In this document: positions 34,501-47,800 of the stretch, piece by piece
How positions within the stretch are numbered: the first letter of the stretch is position 1
Layout of the letters: every line of letters begins with the position of its first letter
Origin: Saxidomus purpurata
Taxonomy: Eukaryota > Mollusca > Bivalvia > Venerida > Veneridae
Assembly (NCBI GenBank): GCA_022818135.1
Contig: JAFMSR010000008.1
Coordinates: 12,433,399 to 12,497,398 of the forward strand
Reading direction: 5' to 3'
Length of the DNA stretch: 64,000 bases
Notes under the pieces: model-generated
What the model was told of the DNA's origin: nothing
What the model saw: only the letters and a program-made list of their open reading frames with translations
Database searches by the model: none
Translations under genes and position numbers: made by a program

Positions 34501-35775
34501 TTCATGCATTGAAGAAAGGGTGGCATATTAAAATCGCACCGTCTGTGCGTCCCCACTTACACATTCGTGTCCAGACTGTAACTTTGTCATGCATGAAAGG
34601 ATTTTAAAATCACTTGGCACAAATGTAAAGCACATCAAGATGACGTGTTGCGTACAAGACCCACATCCCTAGCTCAAAGGTCAAGGTCACACTTAGAGAT
34701 TGAAGGTAATGTATTCCTCTATACATGCATATATGCACACATTCGTGTCTGGACTGTAACTTTGTCATGCATTGAAGGATTTTGAAATAACTTGGCACAA
34801 ATGTCTAGCACATTAAGACAACTTGTCCCGTGCACTTATTGATCCTTGCATTGATTGATTTAAAAATAACTTGGCACAAATGTCTAGCACATCAAGCCGA
34901 TGTGTCGCATGGATTTTAAAATTACATACCACAATTATTGAGCACATGGAGAGGACAAAGACTGTGAGACACCTCTTTCGGGGGCATTCGTCACTTGTGA
35001 GGGACAGCTCTTGTTCTAGTTCTTAAATTATAGCAAAAGCATTTGGGGGGTCAAGGTCGAGGTCACTGTTACTAAAAATAACTTTTAGAAAAAAAAAAAT
35101 TCTTCCTGTTTTGAAATGTTTAAGCAAAAAAAATCATTTCTTTGCAGAGGGGGGAGACAAGGTGACTGTTTCTTTTTAATTCTACAATTTCTACAGGCGC
35201 CGTTCAAACCTGCGTCTTTTTATGGTTGCCATACTTCTGTGACAAAGCTGTATTGTGGGGGTATAATTCGTCACTCTTGTGACAGTTCTAGTTGTTCTTA
35301 AATTAGCTAGATCTAATTGCTGATCCCTTTCCCAGCCTCAAAAGACGTTGTTTCCTGTTTGTCACATATTTCCGCGACCTCGTATATCCATGATTTTCTT
35401 AGCTGATGTATAATTATAGTTTTTCTCAATTGTGTATTATTATTGTCAATAGAAGGCCTCATGGTAGATAAGAAATATGTTGCTTTATGTACATGTGCTT
35501 AATGAGTTAGCTTGAAGAGATTATTATTATTATTATTACATTTTACACGACATCTAAAGTATTAATTGAAAACTTTGCTGTAGTATTCAGGGATATCGAA
35601 CAATTAAGTTTGACAACTCTTGACTTAATATATCACTACTTGTGGCCCTTGTTTATACAGATCCTTGCTTTGCCTTTTACTAACAAACTTTTGTTTTAAT
35701 GGCAAGCACTGAGAAAAGTCGAGCGCGCTGTTCTACTGACTATATATATATTTTTCCGGCACATGTTTTTGAATT

Positions 35776-35830
<55 letters not shown>

Positions 35831-38800
35831 CATACATACTGTTATTAAAGGCATTCACCAATAGGCAAATCCTTTTAAAAAACAACATCTTAGCCACTAG
35901 GCCAGTTCCAACCAAACTTCACAGATTGTCCCTTGGATGGTCTTTCACCAAAATTGCTCACAGAGATGTGCTCCAATACAAAATTATTATCCCCTGCCAA
36001 AGGCGGAGGGATATCGTTTTGGTGTTGTCCGTCAGGCAAGAGTCATAACTCTAGAACCAATGGATAGAATTTCATTAAACTTGAAATAAGTGTACAATAC
36101 AGGGGCCTAGCGAGGGGGAAACTAGGGCAACAAAGTCGCCTTTCACTCCTAAACTTCGCCCATTTCTTTGACAAAAGCAAAATTAACTTCGCCGGAAAAT
36201 ATCTCAATAAACAACGAAGCGAATATACAAAGTGTCAGACATTTCCCTGAACATTAACGTCCCCTCAATCAATTTGCAACTGACAAAAAGGTTGCCTGAA
36301 GGCAGGTTTCACAATATGACACGAGTGATAATCATGGTGAAGGCATAAACAGGAGATTAAAGCTGATAAATTATTGGCATGACAGCGTCGAAATTAGGTA
36401 CACTTTTTGTATAACGGTCGTATTTCCAGCCAACAAAAATGAGGTTTTGTACCTCAGACTTTCCGGTTAAACTTTGAAGGGTGGATTTGATTATCCATCT
36501 GTTATTGTGTGATTATCCATCTGTTATTTTTCACAAAATACTTTACCAATAGAGGGATTTTAAGTTTTGTTTTGGTGTACATTTTTTAATACAATGCTGA
36601 CTACCGGTAGATTTTTTTGTCATCTAACTTACAAAGAATGCACACCTAATAATTTTGTTGTTTGTCAGCAATTGATATGACCATAGAACTTGATCATTTA
36701 TGGGAACAAAGACCTATAACAACAGCTTAATAGGTCTTTGATGGGAATGACAGTGGGGGGGACTAGGGGGATGTAACTGCATGTTATTACTATCCAGTTA
36801 CATGTATGTTATTACTATCCAGTTACATGTATGTTAAAAAATGATTCGTTCAAGCAATAAAAATGCATGAAAATCAGTCTCTAAACATCTTCTGTGTCTG
36901 GATGAAGTCTCACAATAATGGCCAATCTCCCGATTTATCACACAACCATTAAGTTGTTTAAGATGTACTTGCTTTGAAACAAACATACAACAAATATCTT
37001 GCTACTTCCTCACTAGGGTAGGAAAGACCAATTACATACTGGCTTTTGACTTTGATAGAGTTTGCAACATAAGTGAGAAGTTTTGTTCGCAATAACTTTC
37101 TTGGTGACGTTTTTGAATATACGTTCCCGTTAAGGCATTAACATAACACTTAATTAACATGTCAATATAAGAAACCTAATCTTCATGCAATTTTGTCAGT
37201 TTGCATAAATCTGACATTTTTCATTTAATTGTTCAATTATTTGAATTGCTGATGTCAAACAGCTTTCAAAACAACGTACAAACAATTGAGTTAATTGTGT
37301 TAATCCATATAATGTCTAAAATCGATTGTCGTCTGTTGGTTAATATACGAAAGAAGGCGGAGCTAATCAGTCGTTATCAAAGGTGCTAATTGATAAACAA
37401 TCGTAAAATTGAAAATAATAGACCTTGGGGAATTTCTAGGATGGTGTTTGTAACACGGATTAATGAGCGGCCGAATCTGACACGACTGTGTATTTTAATT
37501 TCACTTGCTGGCGATCAAAAGACATTTCATGTATACCTGTTTTTCTGATAATCACATGTCATTACTGAAATTAGTACATTCTTTCATGATTTGAAAATTA
37601 TTAAAACTCGACCTGCACTGATAATTGTGAAAATCGTCGTGAATTTATATTAATTGGGTGATCAACGAATAAGAGGTTTATGATAATTCGGGCATTGTTT
37701 TTTGGCATCCGTATTTTAATTATTGACTTACGTGTTGAAATTTTAACTTGCAAATTGTTACGGACGTAATTTTTGTTACTCTTCATAAATATTGGGGGTA
37801 TTATAAATTGTTAATGTTATTCATTAGTTGAACTTACTTTTTGGGTAATTATACCCCCAAAACGAAGTTTAGGGGGGTATATAGGAGTCACCCGGTGGTT
37901 GGTCGGTCGGTCGGTCGGTCGGTCGGTCGGTCGGGCGGGCGGTCTGTTGCATTTTCCTTGTCCGGAGCATAACTTGAAAACTACTTGGAATTCAATACAA
38001 CTTCATACAATGGTCAAGCACATTGAGAGGAAGTGCAGTGCACAAGAACTATAACTCCATCTTGACTAATTACAGAGTTATTGCCCTTTGTTACTTTTCC
38101 TTGTCCGGAGCATAACTTGAAAACTACTATTTGGAATTCAATACAACTTCATACAATGGTCAAGCACATTGAGAGGAAGTGCAGTGCACAAGAACCATAA
38201 CTCCATCTTGACTAATTACAGAGTTATTGCCCTTTGTTACTTTTCCTTGTCCGGAGCATAACTTGAAAACTACTAGTTGGAATTCAATACAACTTCATAC
38301 AATGATCAAGCACACTCAGAGGAAGTGCAGTGTACAAGAACTATAACTCTATCTTGAGTATTTACTGAGTTATTGCCCTTTGTTACTTTTACTTGTCCGG
38401 AGCATAACTTGAAAACTACTGGTTGGAATTCAATACAACTTCATACAATGGTCAAGCACATTGAGAGGAAGTGCAGTGCACAAGAACTATAACTCCAGCT
38501 TGACTAATTACAGAGTTATTGCCCTTTGTTACTTTTCCTTGTCCGGAGCATAACTTGAAAACTACTAGTTGGAATTCAATACAACTTCATACAATGATCA
38601 AGCACACTCAGAGGAAGTGCAGTGTACAATAACTATAACTCTATCTTGAATATTTACTGAGTTATTGCCCTTTGTTACTTTTCCTTGTCTGAAGCATAAC
38701 TTGAAAACTACTGGTTGGAATTCAGTACAACCTCATACAATGGTCAAGTACATTTAGAGGAAGTGCAGTGCACAGGAACCATAACTCCATCTTGACTCAT

Positions 38801-41800
38801 TACAGAGTTATTACCCTTTGTTACTTTTCCTTGTCTGGAGCATAACTTGAAAACTTCTGGTTGGAATTGAATACAACTTCATACAATGGTCAAGCACAGT
38901 GAGAGGGAGTGCAGTGCACAGGAACCATAACTCCATCTTGACTAATTACAGTGTTATTGCCCTTTGTTACTTTTCCCTGTCTGGAGCATTTTTCGAAAAC
39001 TGCAAGTTGGAATTCAATACAACTTCATACAATGGTCAAGCACAATGAGAGGAACTTCTAAGAACAATATCTCTTTTTAGTTTGTTTGCAAGGTATTATG
39101 TTACTACGAACTTCTTCAGTTTATAAAGCAATCCTTTTGGGGGTATTAATCACATTTAGTGATAGCTCTAGTTCTTTAATTAAAACTGTTAAAATCGCGA
39201 AAGAAACGATGAAAATCACGGACATGCGAGGTTGCGAAAATATGTGACAAATAGGGAACAACATACTTTTAAATTGATGGATCATAGGAAAGGGATGAAC
39301 AGCTAGCTAATTTAAGAATTATTATGAAATTCAACTGCAAAGCTGCAGGACACAAAAAGAAAAAATTTAATATGATATGCATGCCTAGTGTATATGACTG
39401 GAACCCTATGACCCATGGCTCGACCCTTAAAATTCTCACCTTGACACTTGAAAATTTGATTTTGACGCTGGAGAGTCAATGACCCTTGAGTTTGAAAGCC
39501 TACTGAACAATCTGTCAAGCAGTTATCAGCAGTGGCAGTTGTGTCCAACTCTAATAAATGAAGATTCAAAAAATATTTTATATTATTTATTATTCTTCTT
39601 TCAAAAATTACATGGATGATTTACATAAAAGCAAGAGAGATGTCTTTGAAACATGAATCTAAGCCTTTAGATTTCATTAAAACCCTGGAGCTTGGGGGGC
39701 CTTTGCCCCCCTTGTCCCCCCACATGGGCTTTGCCCTTGACTGACAAGGGGCCTTGCGGCCCCCTTGACCGCTCGCAAAATTTTCTTCTTTTCTCACAAA
39801 ACCCTGTTCACAGCCCTGAGTACTGATTATACCCCCAAAACGAAGTTTAGGGGGGTATATAGGAGTCACCCGGTGGTTGGTCGGTCGGTCGGTCGGTTGG
39901 TCGGTCGGTCGGTCGGGCGGTCTGTTGCATTTTCCTTGTCCGGAGCATAACTTGAAAACTACTAGTTGGAATTCAATACAACTTCATACAATGGTCAAGC
40001 ACATTGAGAGGAAGTGCAGTGCACAAGAACTATAACTCCATCTTGACTAATTACAGAGTTATTGCCCTTTGTTACTTTTCCTTGTCCGGAGCATAACTTG
40101 AAAACTACTCGTTGGAATTCAATACAACTTCATTCAATGGTCAAGCACATTGAGAGGAAGTGCAGTGCACAAGAACTATAACTCCATCTTGACTAATTAC
40201 AGAGTTATTGCCCTTTGTTACTTTTCCTTGTCCGGAGCATAACTTGAAAACTACTAGTTGGAATTCAATACAACTTCATACAATGATCAAGCACACTCAG
40301 AGGAAGGGCAGTGTACAAGAACTTTAACTATATCTTGAGTATTTACTGAGTTATTGCCCTTTGTTAGTTTTCCTTGTCCGGAGCATAACTTGAAAACTAC
40401 TGGTTGGAATTCAATACAACTTCATACAATGGTCAAGCACATTGAGAGGAAGTGCAGTGCACAAGAACTATAACTCCATCTTGACTAATTACAGAGTTAT
40501 TGCCCTTTGTTACTTTTCCTTGTCCGAAGCATAACTTGAAAACTACTAGTTGGAATTCAGTACAACCTCATACAATGGTCAAGTACATTTAGAGGAAGTG
40601 CAGTGCACAGGAACCATAACCCCATCTTGACTCATTACAGAGTTATTACCCTTTGTTACTTTTCCTTGTCCGGAGCATAACTTGAAAACTTCTGGTTGGA
40701 ATTCAATACAACTTCATACAATGGTCAAGCACAGTGAGAGGGAGTGCAGTGCACAGTAACCATAACTCCATCTTGACTAATTACAGGGTTATTGCCCTTT
40801 GTTACTTTTCCCTGTCTGGAGCATTTTTCGAAAACTACAAGTTGGAATTCAATACAACTTCATACAATGGTCAAGCACAATGAGAGGAACTGCTAAGAAC
40901 AATATCTCTTTTTAGTTTGTTTGCAAGGTATTATGTTACTACGAACTTCTTCAGTTTATAAAGCAATCCTTTTGGGGGTATTAATCACATTTAGTGATAG
41001 CTCTAGTTTAATTTAACTTAAAACAGTTTAGTTCTTTATGACTGTAACTTGAAGAAAAAATATCATCTTGGAGATGTGGCCTCAGTTGGTGGTGAAAATT
41101 TTAAAATGCTTATGAAACAGACAGACCAATACACCTTCCAGTTGTTTTTTTCTCCAGCTATTTGCTTCATTTGGCAGGGGATTAAATTCACCAGATATGC
41201 TTGTTATCTTTATTACAATGTATGAGGGATTGTGCTGATCTGATCAAGCTGATCATGTATCATATCACAGATATTCTCTGTTCTCTTAGGTGAGCCATAT
41301 AGGGCCATTATGGCCCACTTGTTTCCTGTTCAGACTACATATTTGTTACACATGAAAGGATTTTAAAATAACTTGGCACAAATGATCATTGCATGGAGAC
41401 AAATTGTGTGCTTAATTGCAGTGTCCACACCTTGAAAGTCAAGGTTACATAACATATGCCACCTCAGAGGCATCCATCACAACAAGTGACAGCTCTTTTT
41501 TATCTTTCCAGTTGAAATTGAATACAGCTCCTGTATTCATGCATTTCCCACCAAAAGGAAAACCAAAGAAAGCTGACACAATGGATATCCACAGGTAATT
41601 TATGGATAGAGTTATTACAGACTACCATTACCCTGATTGTACATGTATGCAAACAAAACGAACAGGATTTTATCAAGTAAGTACGAAAGGTATATCTACT
41701 CTGAAACCACTTGGCCAGTGTTGATGAAACTTTGCAGGGATGTACCTTGCATGAAGCTCTATCAAAGTTGTTCAAAGAATTCCATTCCATGCAGAACTCT

Positions 41801-44800
41801 GGTTGCTATGGCAACAAATAGGAAAAACTTAAAAAATCTTCTCTGAAACCACAAGGCCTAGAGCTTAGATATTTGGCATGTAGCATTGGCTATTGGACCT
41901 CTATCAAGATTGATCAAATTATGACCCCCAGGTCTAAATTGACCCCGCATGGGGGGTCAATTAGTTTTACATAGGCTAATATAGGAAAAACTTTAAAAAT
42001 CTTCTCTGAAACCACAAGGCCTAGAGCTTTAATATTTGGCATGTTGCATTGACTAGTTGACCTCTACTAAGATTGTACAAATTATGCCCCTGGGATAAAA
42101 ATTCACATTGCCCGGGGTGTCACTTAGTTTTACATAGGCTTATATAGGAAAAACTTTAAAAATCTTCTTCTCTGAAACCACAAGGCATAGAGCTTAGATA
42201 TTTGGCATGTAGCATTGCCTAGTAGACCTCTTCAAAGTTTGTTCAAATTATGCCCCTGGGGTCAAAATTGGCCCGGGGGGTCATTGGTTTTACAGAGATG
42301 TATATAGGAAAACCTAATTGGTATATAACATTGTCTAGTGATCTTCCACCAGGCAAGTGGACTTGTACCAAGGTGAGCGATATAGGGCCATCTTGGCCCT
42401 CTTGTTTGTACTTGTATATACCAGTGAGTTGATATGTCATAGAACTGTTTCACTAATTATTATCATAATAATGTATGTGTGTAGTCAATGACACTGAAAG
42501 TAAAATTGCACATGAGAGTAAATATAGCAGTCACACTGACGACATGTACATTGTAACGTTCTAGTTGGAAACAAAATGCTCGTGTCAAAAGCATTCAGTT
42601 TTTAATCACATAGTTTGTCGTTTTCCTGTTGTTTTATTGTAATGAAATTCGTTAGTATACGTTTTCTTTATCATTGATTGTATGTTTTTACATCAAAATG
42701 TAAAGTAAAAATATATAGTTAGTTAAAGCATGATAACATGGTCTCGCTGTGATGCTATCAAGTTTGGTCAATGAACATTCACAAATTTCCATAATTTCAT
42801 CATGTATAATACAATGTACATGTTAATGAAATAAACAAATTGTATTATGAGATAAAATTACCCGTTGGTCATGTCTGTCGTTTCATTTTCATGTCCAAAT
42901 TTTGTTGATTTGAAATTTTTTCCGAGACTCATTAACCCCAACTCTTTCCCGAAAATAAAAGGATAGGAGGAGCCATAGGCTTTGAAAGTAAAACCATGCA
43001 CAATCGAAAAGTTTCGTGTTCACTGTTGGACTGGCATTACATGTAGACTGGAAATATTGATTTCACAGAAAATAATTTTCAGTTTTGAACAAGTAAAGAT
43101 TTTGGCAGGCAGGTAAATTTGTCAGAAGCCAAATACGACATAAGTGTTTGAATAGATAACAAGTGCTGCGACTCAAATTATCAATTTGGGAATGACATTT
43201 TCTTCTCATTTTGGCAAAACATGGACAGGATGATGTGAAAAAGGCATTTTATGAAAAAAGTATATGTTCATCAATTATGTAGGATGGCGTACTGCACTTT
43301 TAATGAAAATTAAGCAGCTAATACAATTTGTTATATCTAAAAGCACTGAATTGTACATAAATGTACAAATATTGTCATATGCATGAAGACAATTCAAACA
43401 AGGCTTGAGAATATGTACCCAAAACTGTGCTTTTCAGTTTTATTTAAAAAAAAGTATATCATGACTTCATCAGATACTAGTTCTAGCGTAAAGTTCCGGG
43501 AACATAATGCATTTATAATAATTCATGAAATTGCGGCAGCGATTTAGATTATCAGCCAGAGATATCATTGAATCATTCACAAAGAAATGACCCCTGTCCC
43601 TGAATCACCGCAGGAATACTATACATGTAAAATTATATACTTTCTCGCATATAAACAAACATCTTGGCGGATTGTAGCTACTTTAGACCGTTTTGGATTT
43701 TTGCAACGGGCTGTAAATATTACAAATACACATATCACACGGTAATATAATGGTGTGTTTCATTTTCTTATTTTGGAGTTCAGAAACCTTAGTGTGACCT
43801 CGTAAGAAACCTTGAGTCTACGGGTTCAAACTCTGGTTATGAAGATTGGTTTTACGGCACAACCTGTCAACAATTACAATAACACGGATATTTCATACTG
43901 AACTTGAATTGGGTACAAGCTACGCTTTTCTGACCTCTCGGGATAAACTGAGGTGTAACCTCACGACTTTGTGTATCACGGCTTTGAGAAGCTATCATTA
44001 ACCAGGTTTTCCGGTTTTTTCTTCTGTGCGCAACTCCTACATTTCTCAACGGATTTCAACCAAACTTTCACAGAAGTATTGTCATGAAGTGCCTTGGCGC
44101 ATATTGTCAGGGTTTTGTGATTTGGTCATTTTTAGCTCGTCTGATTTTTGAAAAAAATGACGAGCTATTGTAGTGACTTGATTGTCGTCGTCGTCTTCGT
44201 CGTTGTCGTTGTCATCGGCGTTGGTTAAGTTTTTGCGTTTAGGTCACTTACATGGAAACTATCGAAGCTATCACTTTGAAACTTGGAAAGCTTGTTCATC
44301 TAATATCCTTCTTCACATTGCGTGCTAAAGATGCTGAGTCTGACCTGTTTTTTTGGGTAAAAAACATGAATTTTGATTGATTTTGGTTGATTTTGAGAAT
44401 TGGACATAGCTTCTTCATTTTTTGTTAGATTGATTTCAAATTTTTCACAAATAATAAATGGATAATGTACTTCAACATATCAAACGGGGTTTTGAGTTTT
44501 ACATTTGGGGGGGATATTTTAATATTTTTGGACTTTGTAGTTTTTAGCTAGTCTGATTTTTATTAAGTTTTGCGTTTAGGTCAGTCACTTTGAAAGTTGG
44601 AATACCTGTTCACTATCAAATGTACAATAGAATGAAGGAAGAGTTTTACAAGTTACATAACCCTGTCATGTATTTTGACTGGGTTATTGCCCCTTCTTAA
44701 CTTAGAAAGTTTCACACACACAATATTTTTGTAATAGTGAACATAATGCAACCAAACTTAGTGTATAGGAAGTATTTATGAATATTTTTTAAATTGGATT

Positions 44801-47800
44801 GTGTTTTGGGGCTGCTGGGGTCAAGGTCACTGTTACTAAAAATAGGAAAACCGTAATATATTCAATATCTTTAGTTACAGTTGACATAATGTAACCAACT
44901 TTCGTTTGTAGTAAGTATTTGAGAAGATCTTTAATGGGGTTGTGTTTTGGGGCTCCTGGGGTCATTGTCAAGGTCACTGTAACTAAAAATAGAAAAACAA
45001 TAATATGTTCAATATCTTTAGTTACAATTGACATAGCGTAACTAAATTATTAAGTGTGTAATATATATAAATGAAGACTTTTATTGGGATTGTGTTTGGG
45101 GCTCATGGAGTCAAAGCTCAGGATTTTTTTCTAAAAATAGAAAAATGGGAAAACACAATATCTTTAGTTGCAGTTGAATAATTGTGACCAAACTTATATC
45201 TAGTAATTATTATGAAAACCTTTTGTGGGATTGTGTTTCGGGGTCAAGGACACTGTTACTTAAATAAAATGGTAATAAATAAACCGTAAAAGGATAAAAT
45301 CAGACGAGCCTCAGGCACCCGTAGGCGGTGCTCTTGTTGACCTAATTATGGCCCTTCGTTTTTTTTCACATATGTAATTCTTCTGTGCGCAACTCCTTCT
45401 ACACTTCTCAAGGGATTTCAACCAAACTTTCACAGAATTATTGTCACCAAGTGCCCTGGCGCATATTGTCGGGGTTTTGTGATTTGATCATTTTTGACAG
45501 AATTATGGGCCTTTGTTTTTTTCCACATAATGTAATATATATAGAGAAATACTCTTCTGTGTGCAACTCCTACATTTCTCAAGGGATTTCAACCAAACTT
45601 TCACAGAACTATAATTGTGAACTAAAGAAGTTTGAATATATAATGTTATGCCCCTGGTCGTCCGTCCGTCCGTCCGTTCGTTAGCAATTTTGTGTCTCCT
45701 TATTTAAGTATATATAAAAGGGAGAATACTCTGTTATTACTGTCTATTTTTAGAATAGAATACCAGTCCTGTATACTTTGGAGTATTCTGTTACAGTAAG
45801 ATGACAAAATTTCTCATGAGACCAGAGGTTCAAACCCCACACAGAGCAAGTTTTTTTTTTTTTTCTTTCTTTTTTTTTTTTTTTTAATAATTTTTGCCTG
45901 AATTATGGCCCTTTGCTTTTTTTCCACATATGTTATATATAGAAAAATACTGTCACGTGCCCACTTCCTCCTACATTTCTCAAGATATTTAAACCAAACT
46001 CTCACAGAACTGTTGTCATCATTTGGTTCCCAGTCAGTACATTGAATGATTTCAACAAATGCAACGTCAAAGACATCCAGGCGTTTATGACATTGTGACG
46101 TCGTATTCCATATTACACAGAAGCAAACAATTATCCTCTATATTTCCTTGATATCCTTTGAACACCTGTAACGTAATAAAACGTATACGCGGGTTAAGAC
46201 AGGTTTGGCCTTCCATAGAAGTGACAGTGACCGTATGGAACACGTTTTGTCTGTATGAATTTAAAGGCTATGCCGACAGCTCCTGACTGTTGAAAACTCA
46301 GACGTCCGAGGCAAATGCTGACACTTTTAGACGACCTTGAAAATGACCTTGGACACAATTTTACCAGCTTTGAAAATTTTCATTTTACCAACGTTCGCGT
46401 ACAGGCCCCTGTGGGATAGTGTTTTGAGCGCGTGCAAATATTTTTTTCACAGACATAAAGCAGACATGTCGTACTCAAACCTAGGTATATTGACATCTTA
46501 TGAGAACGCTTGAAATTGACCTCCCGTTAGCAAAAAAAAAAAAAAAAAAAAAAAAGAAGTCCATGCGCAGGTTAGCAGGCAGGGGGACCCCCGGGGGGAC
46601 CCCCTTAGAGGGAAAAAAAAAAAAAAATTTTTTTTTTTTAAAAAAAAATCTACTTTGCTGACGTATACAACACGCGCAGTAAACCGAAAGTAGCCAAAAC
46701 GTGATGTACAGTGTTTACAAAAACGCATGCATGTCTGTCAGTGTGTAACAAAATATGCCGGTGTCCAAAGGTTATACAAGAAAATTCTGTTTTTATGCCA
46801 AAGTCTCATGTTTGTCCCATTTTCAACCACTGACACACACTAAATGCAAATGCAGGTGAAATTGACCGAAAACACGGTTTTTTAAAATTTTATATTTTTT
46901 TTTTATAATATTATTTAAAAAAAAAAATGCGCGTTAAGTCAGGTTTGGCCTTCCATAGAAGTGACAGTGGCCGAATGGAACACGTTTTGTTCTTTATGAA
47001 TTTAAAGGCTATGCCGACAGCTCCTGACTGTTGAAAACCCAGGCCCCCGCGGCAAGCTCCTGACTGTTGAAAAAATGCTGACACTTTAGCCGACCTTGAA
47101 AATGACCTTGGACACAATTTTACCAGCTTTGAAAATTTTCATTTTACCAACCGTCACACAGGCCCCTGTGGGATAGTGTTTTGAGCGCGAAATATTTTCA
47201 AATATTTTTCACAGACATAAAGCAGACATGTCGTATCAAAATGTATATTGACATCTTATGAGAACGCTGAACTCCGTTAGCAAAAAAAAAAAAAAAAAAA
47301 AAAAAGTAGTCGCAGGTTAGCAGGCAGGGTGACTCCCCCCCCTGACCTCTGTAGGTGGGCCAATGGAAATTTTACTTTCATGTTACAGCTCAATCTATTT
47401 GCTGGCGTTTACAACCCCCCCACTAAACCCAAAAAAAACCAAAAGTGTTTTTTTTTTTTTTAAAAAAAAAACCCTTTTTTTTTTTTTCCCGTAACAAAAT
47501 ATGCCGGTGTCCAAAGGATATGGAAAAAAATACTTACTAACCAGGTTTTCTGAAAACAAAATCCTGGTGATTAGATTGAGGTACGTCGGTGGTGGGCCGG
47601 TGTAAACAATTCCTTTTGTGCACAACTCCTCTTACATTTCTCAAGGGATTTCAGCCAAACTCTCATAGAAGTATTGTTATCAAGTGCCCTTGGGCATATT
47701 GTCTGGGTTTTGTGTTTGGATCAATTTTGCCTGAATTATGGCCCTTTGCTTTTTTATGCCCCCGAAGGGTGGCATATTAAAATCGCACCGTCCGTCCGTC

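Noticed and set aside
39765..39950. Frames rich in VGRSVGR here and at 54667-54891 and 62471-62671
   Set aside because: Translations of the (TCGG)n tract in pearl-like elements; they recur in every copy and carry no protein signature.
37851..41008. Regularly repeated units suggesting a CRISPR-like or satellite array
   Set aside because: Units are about 146 bp, directly contiguous, with no conserved-repeat/unique-spacer alternation, and the genome is eukaryotic.
45800..45870. Pol III unit suggested by GAGGTTCAAACCCCAC and a long T run
   Set aside because: A B-box-like string only; no A-box upstream at a plausible spacing.
45814..46005. Lysine-rich minus-strand frame
   Set aside because: Produced by the T/C homopolymer at 45850-45886.
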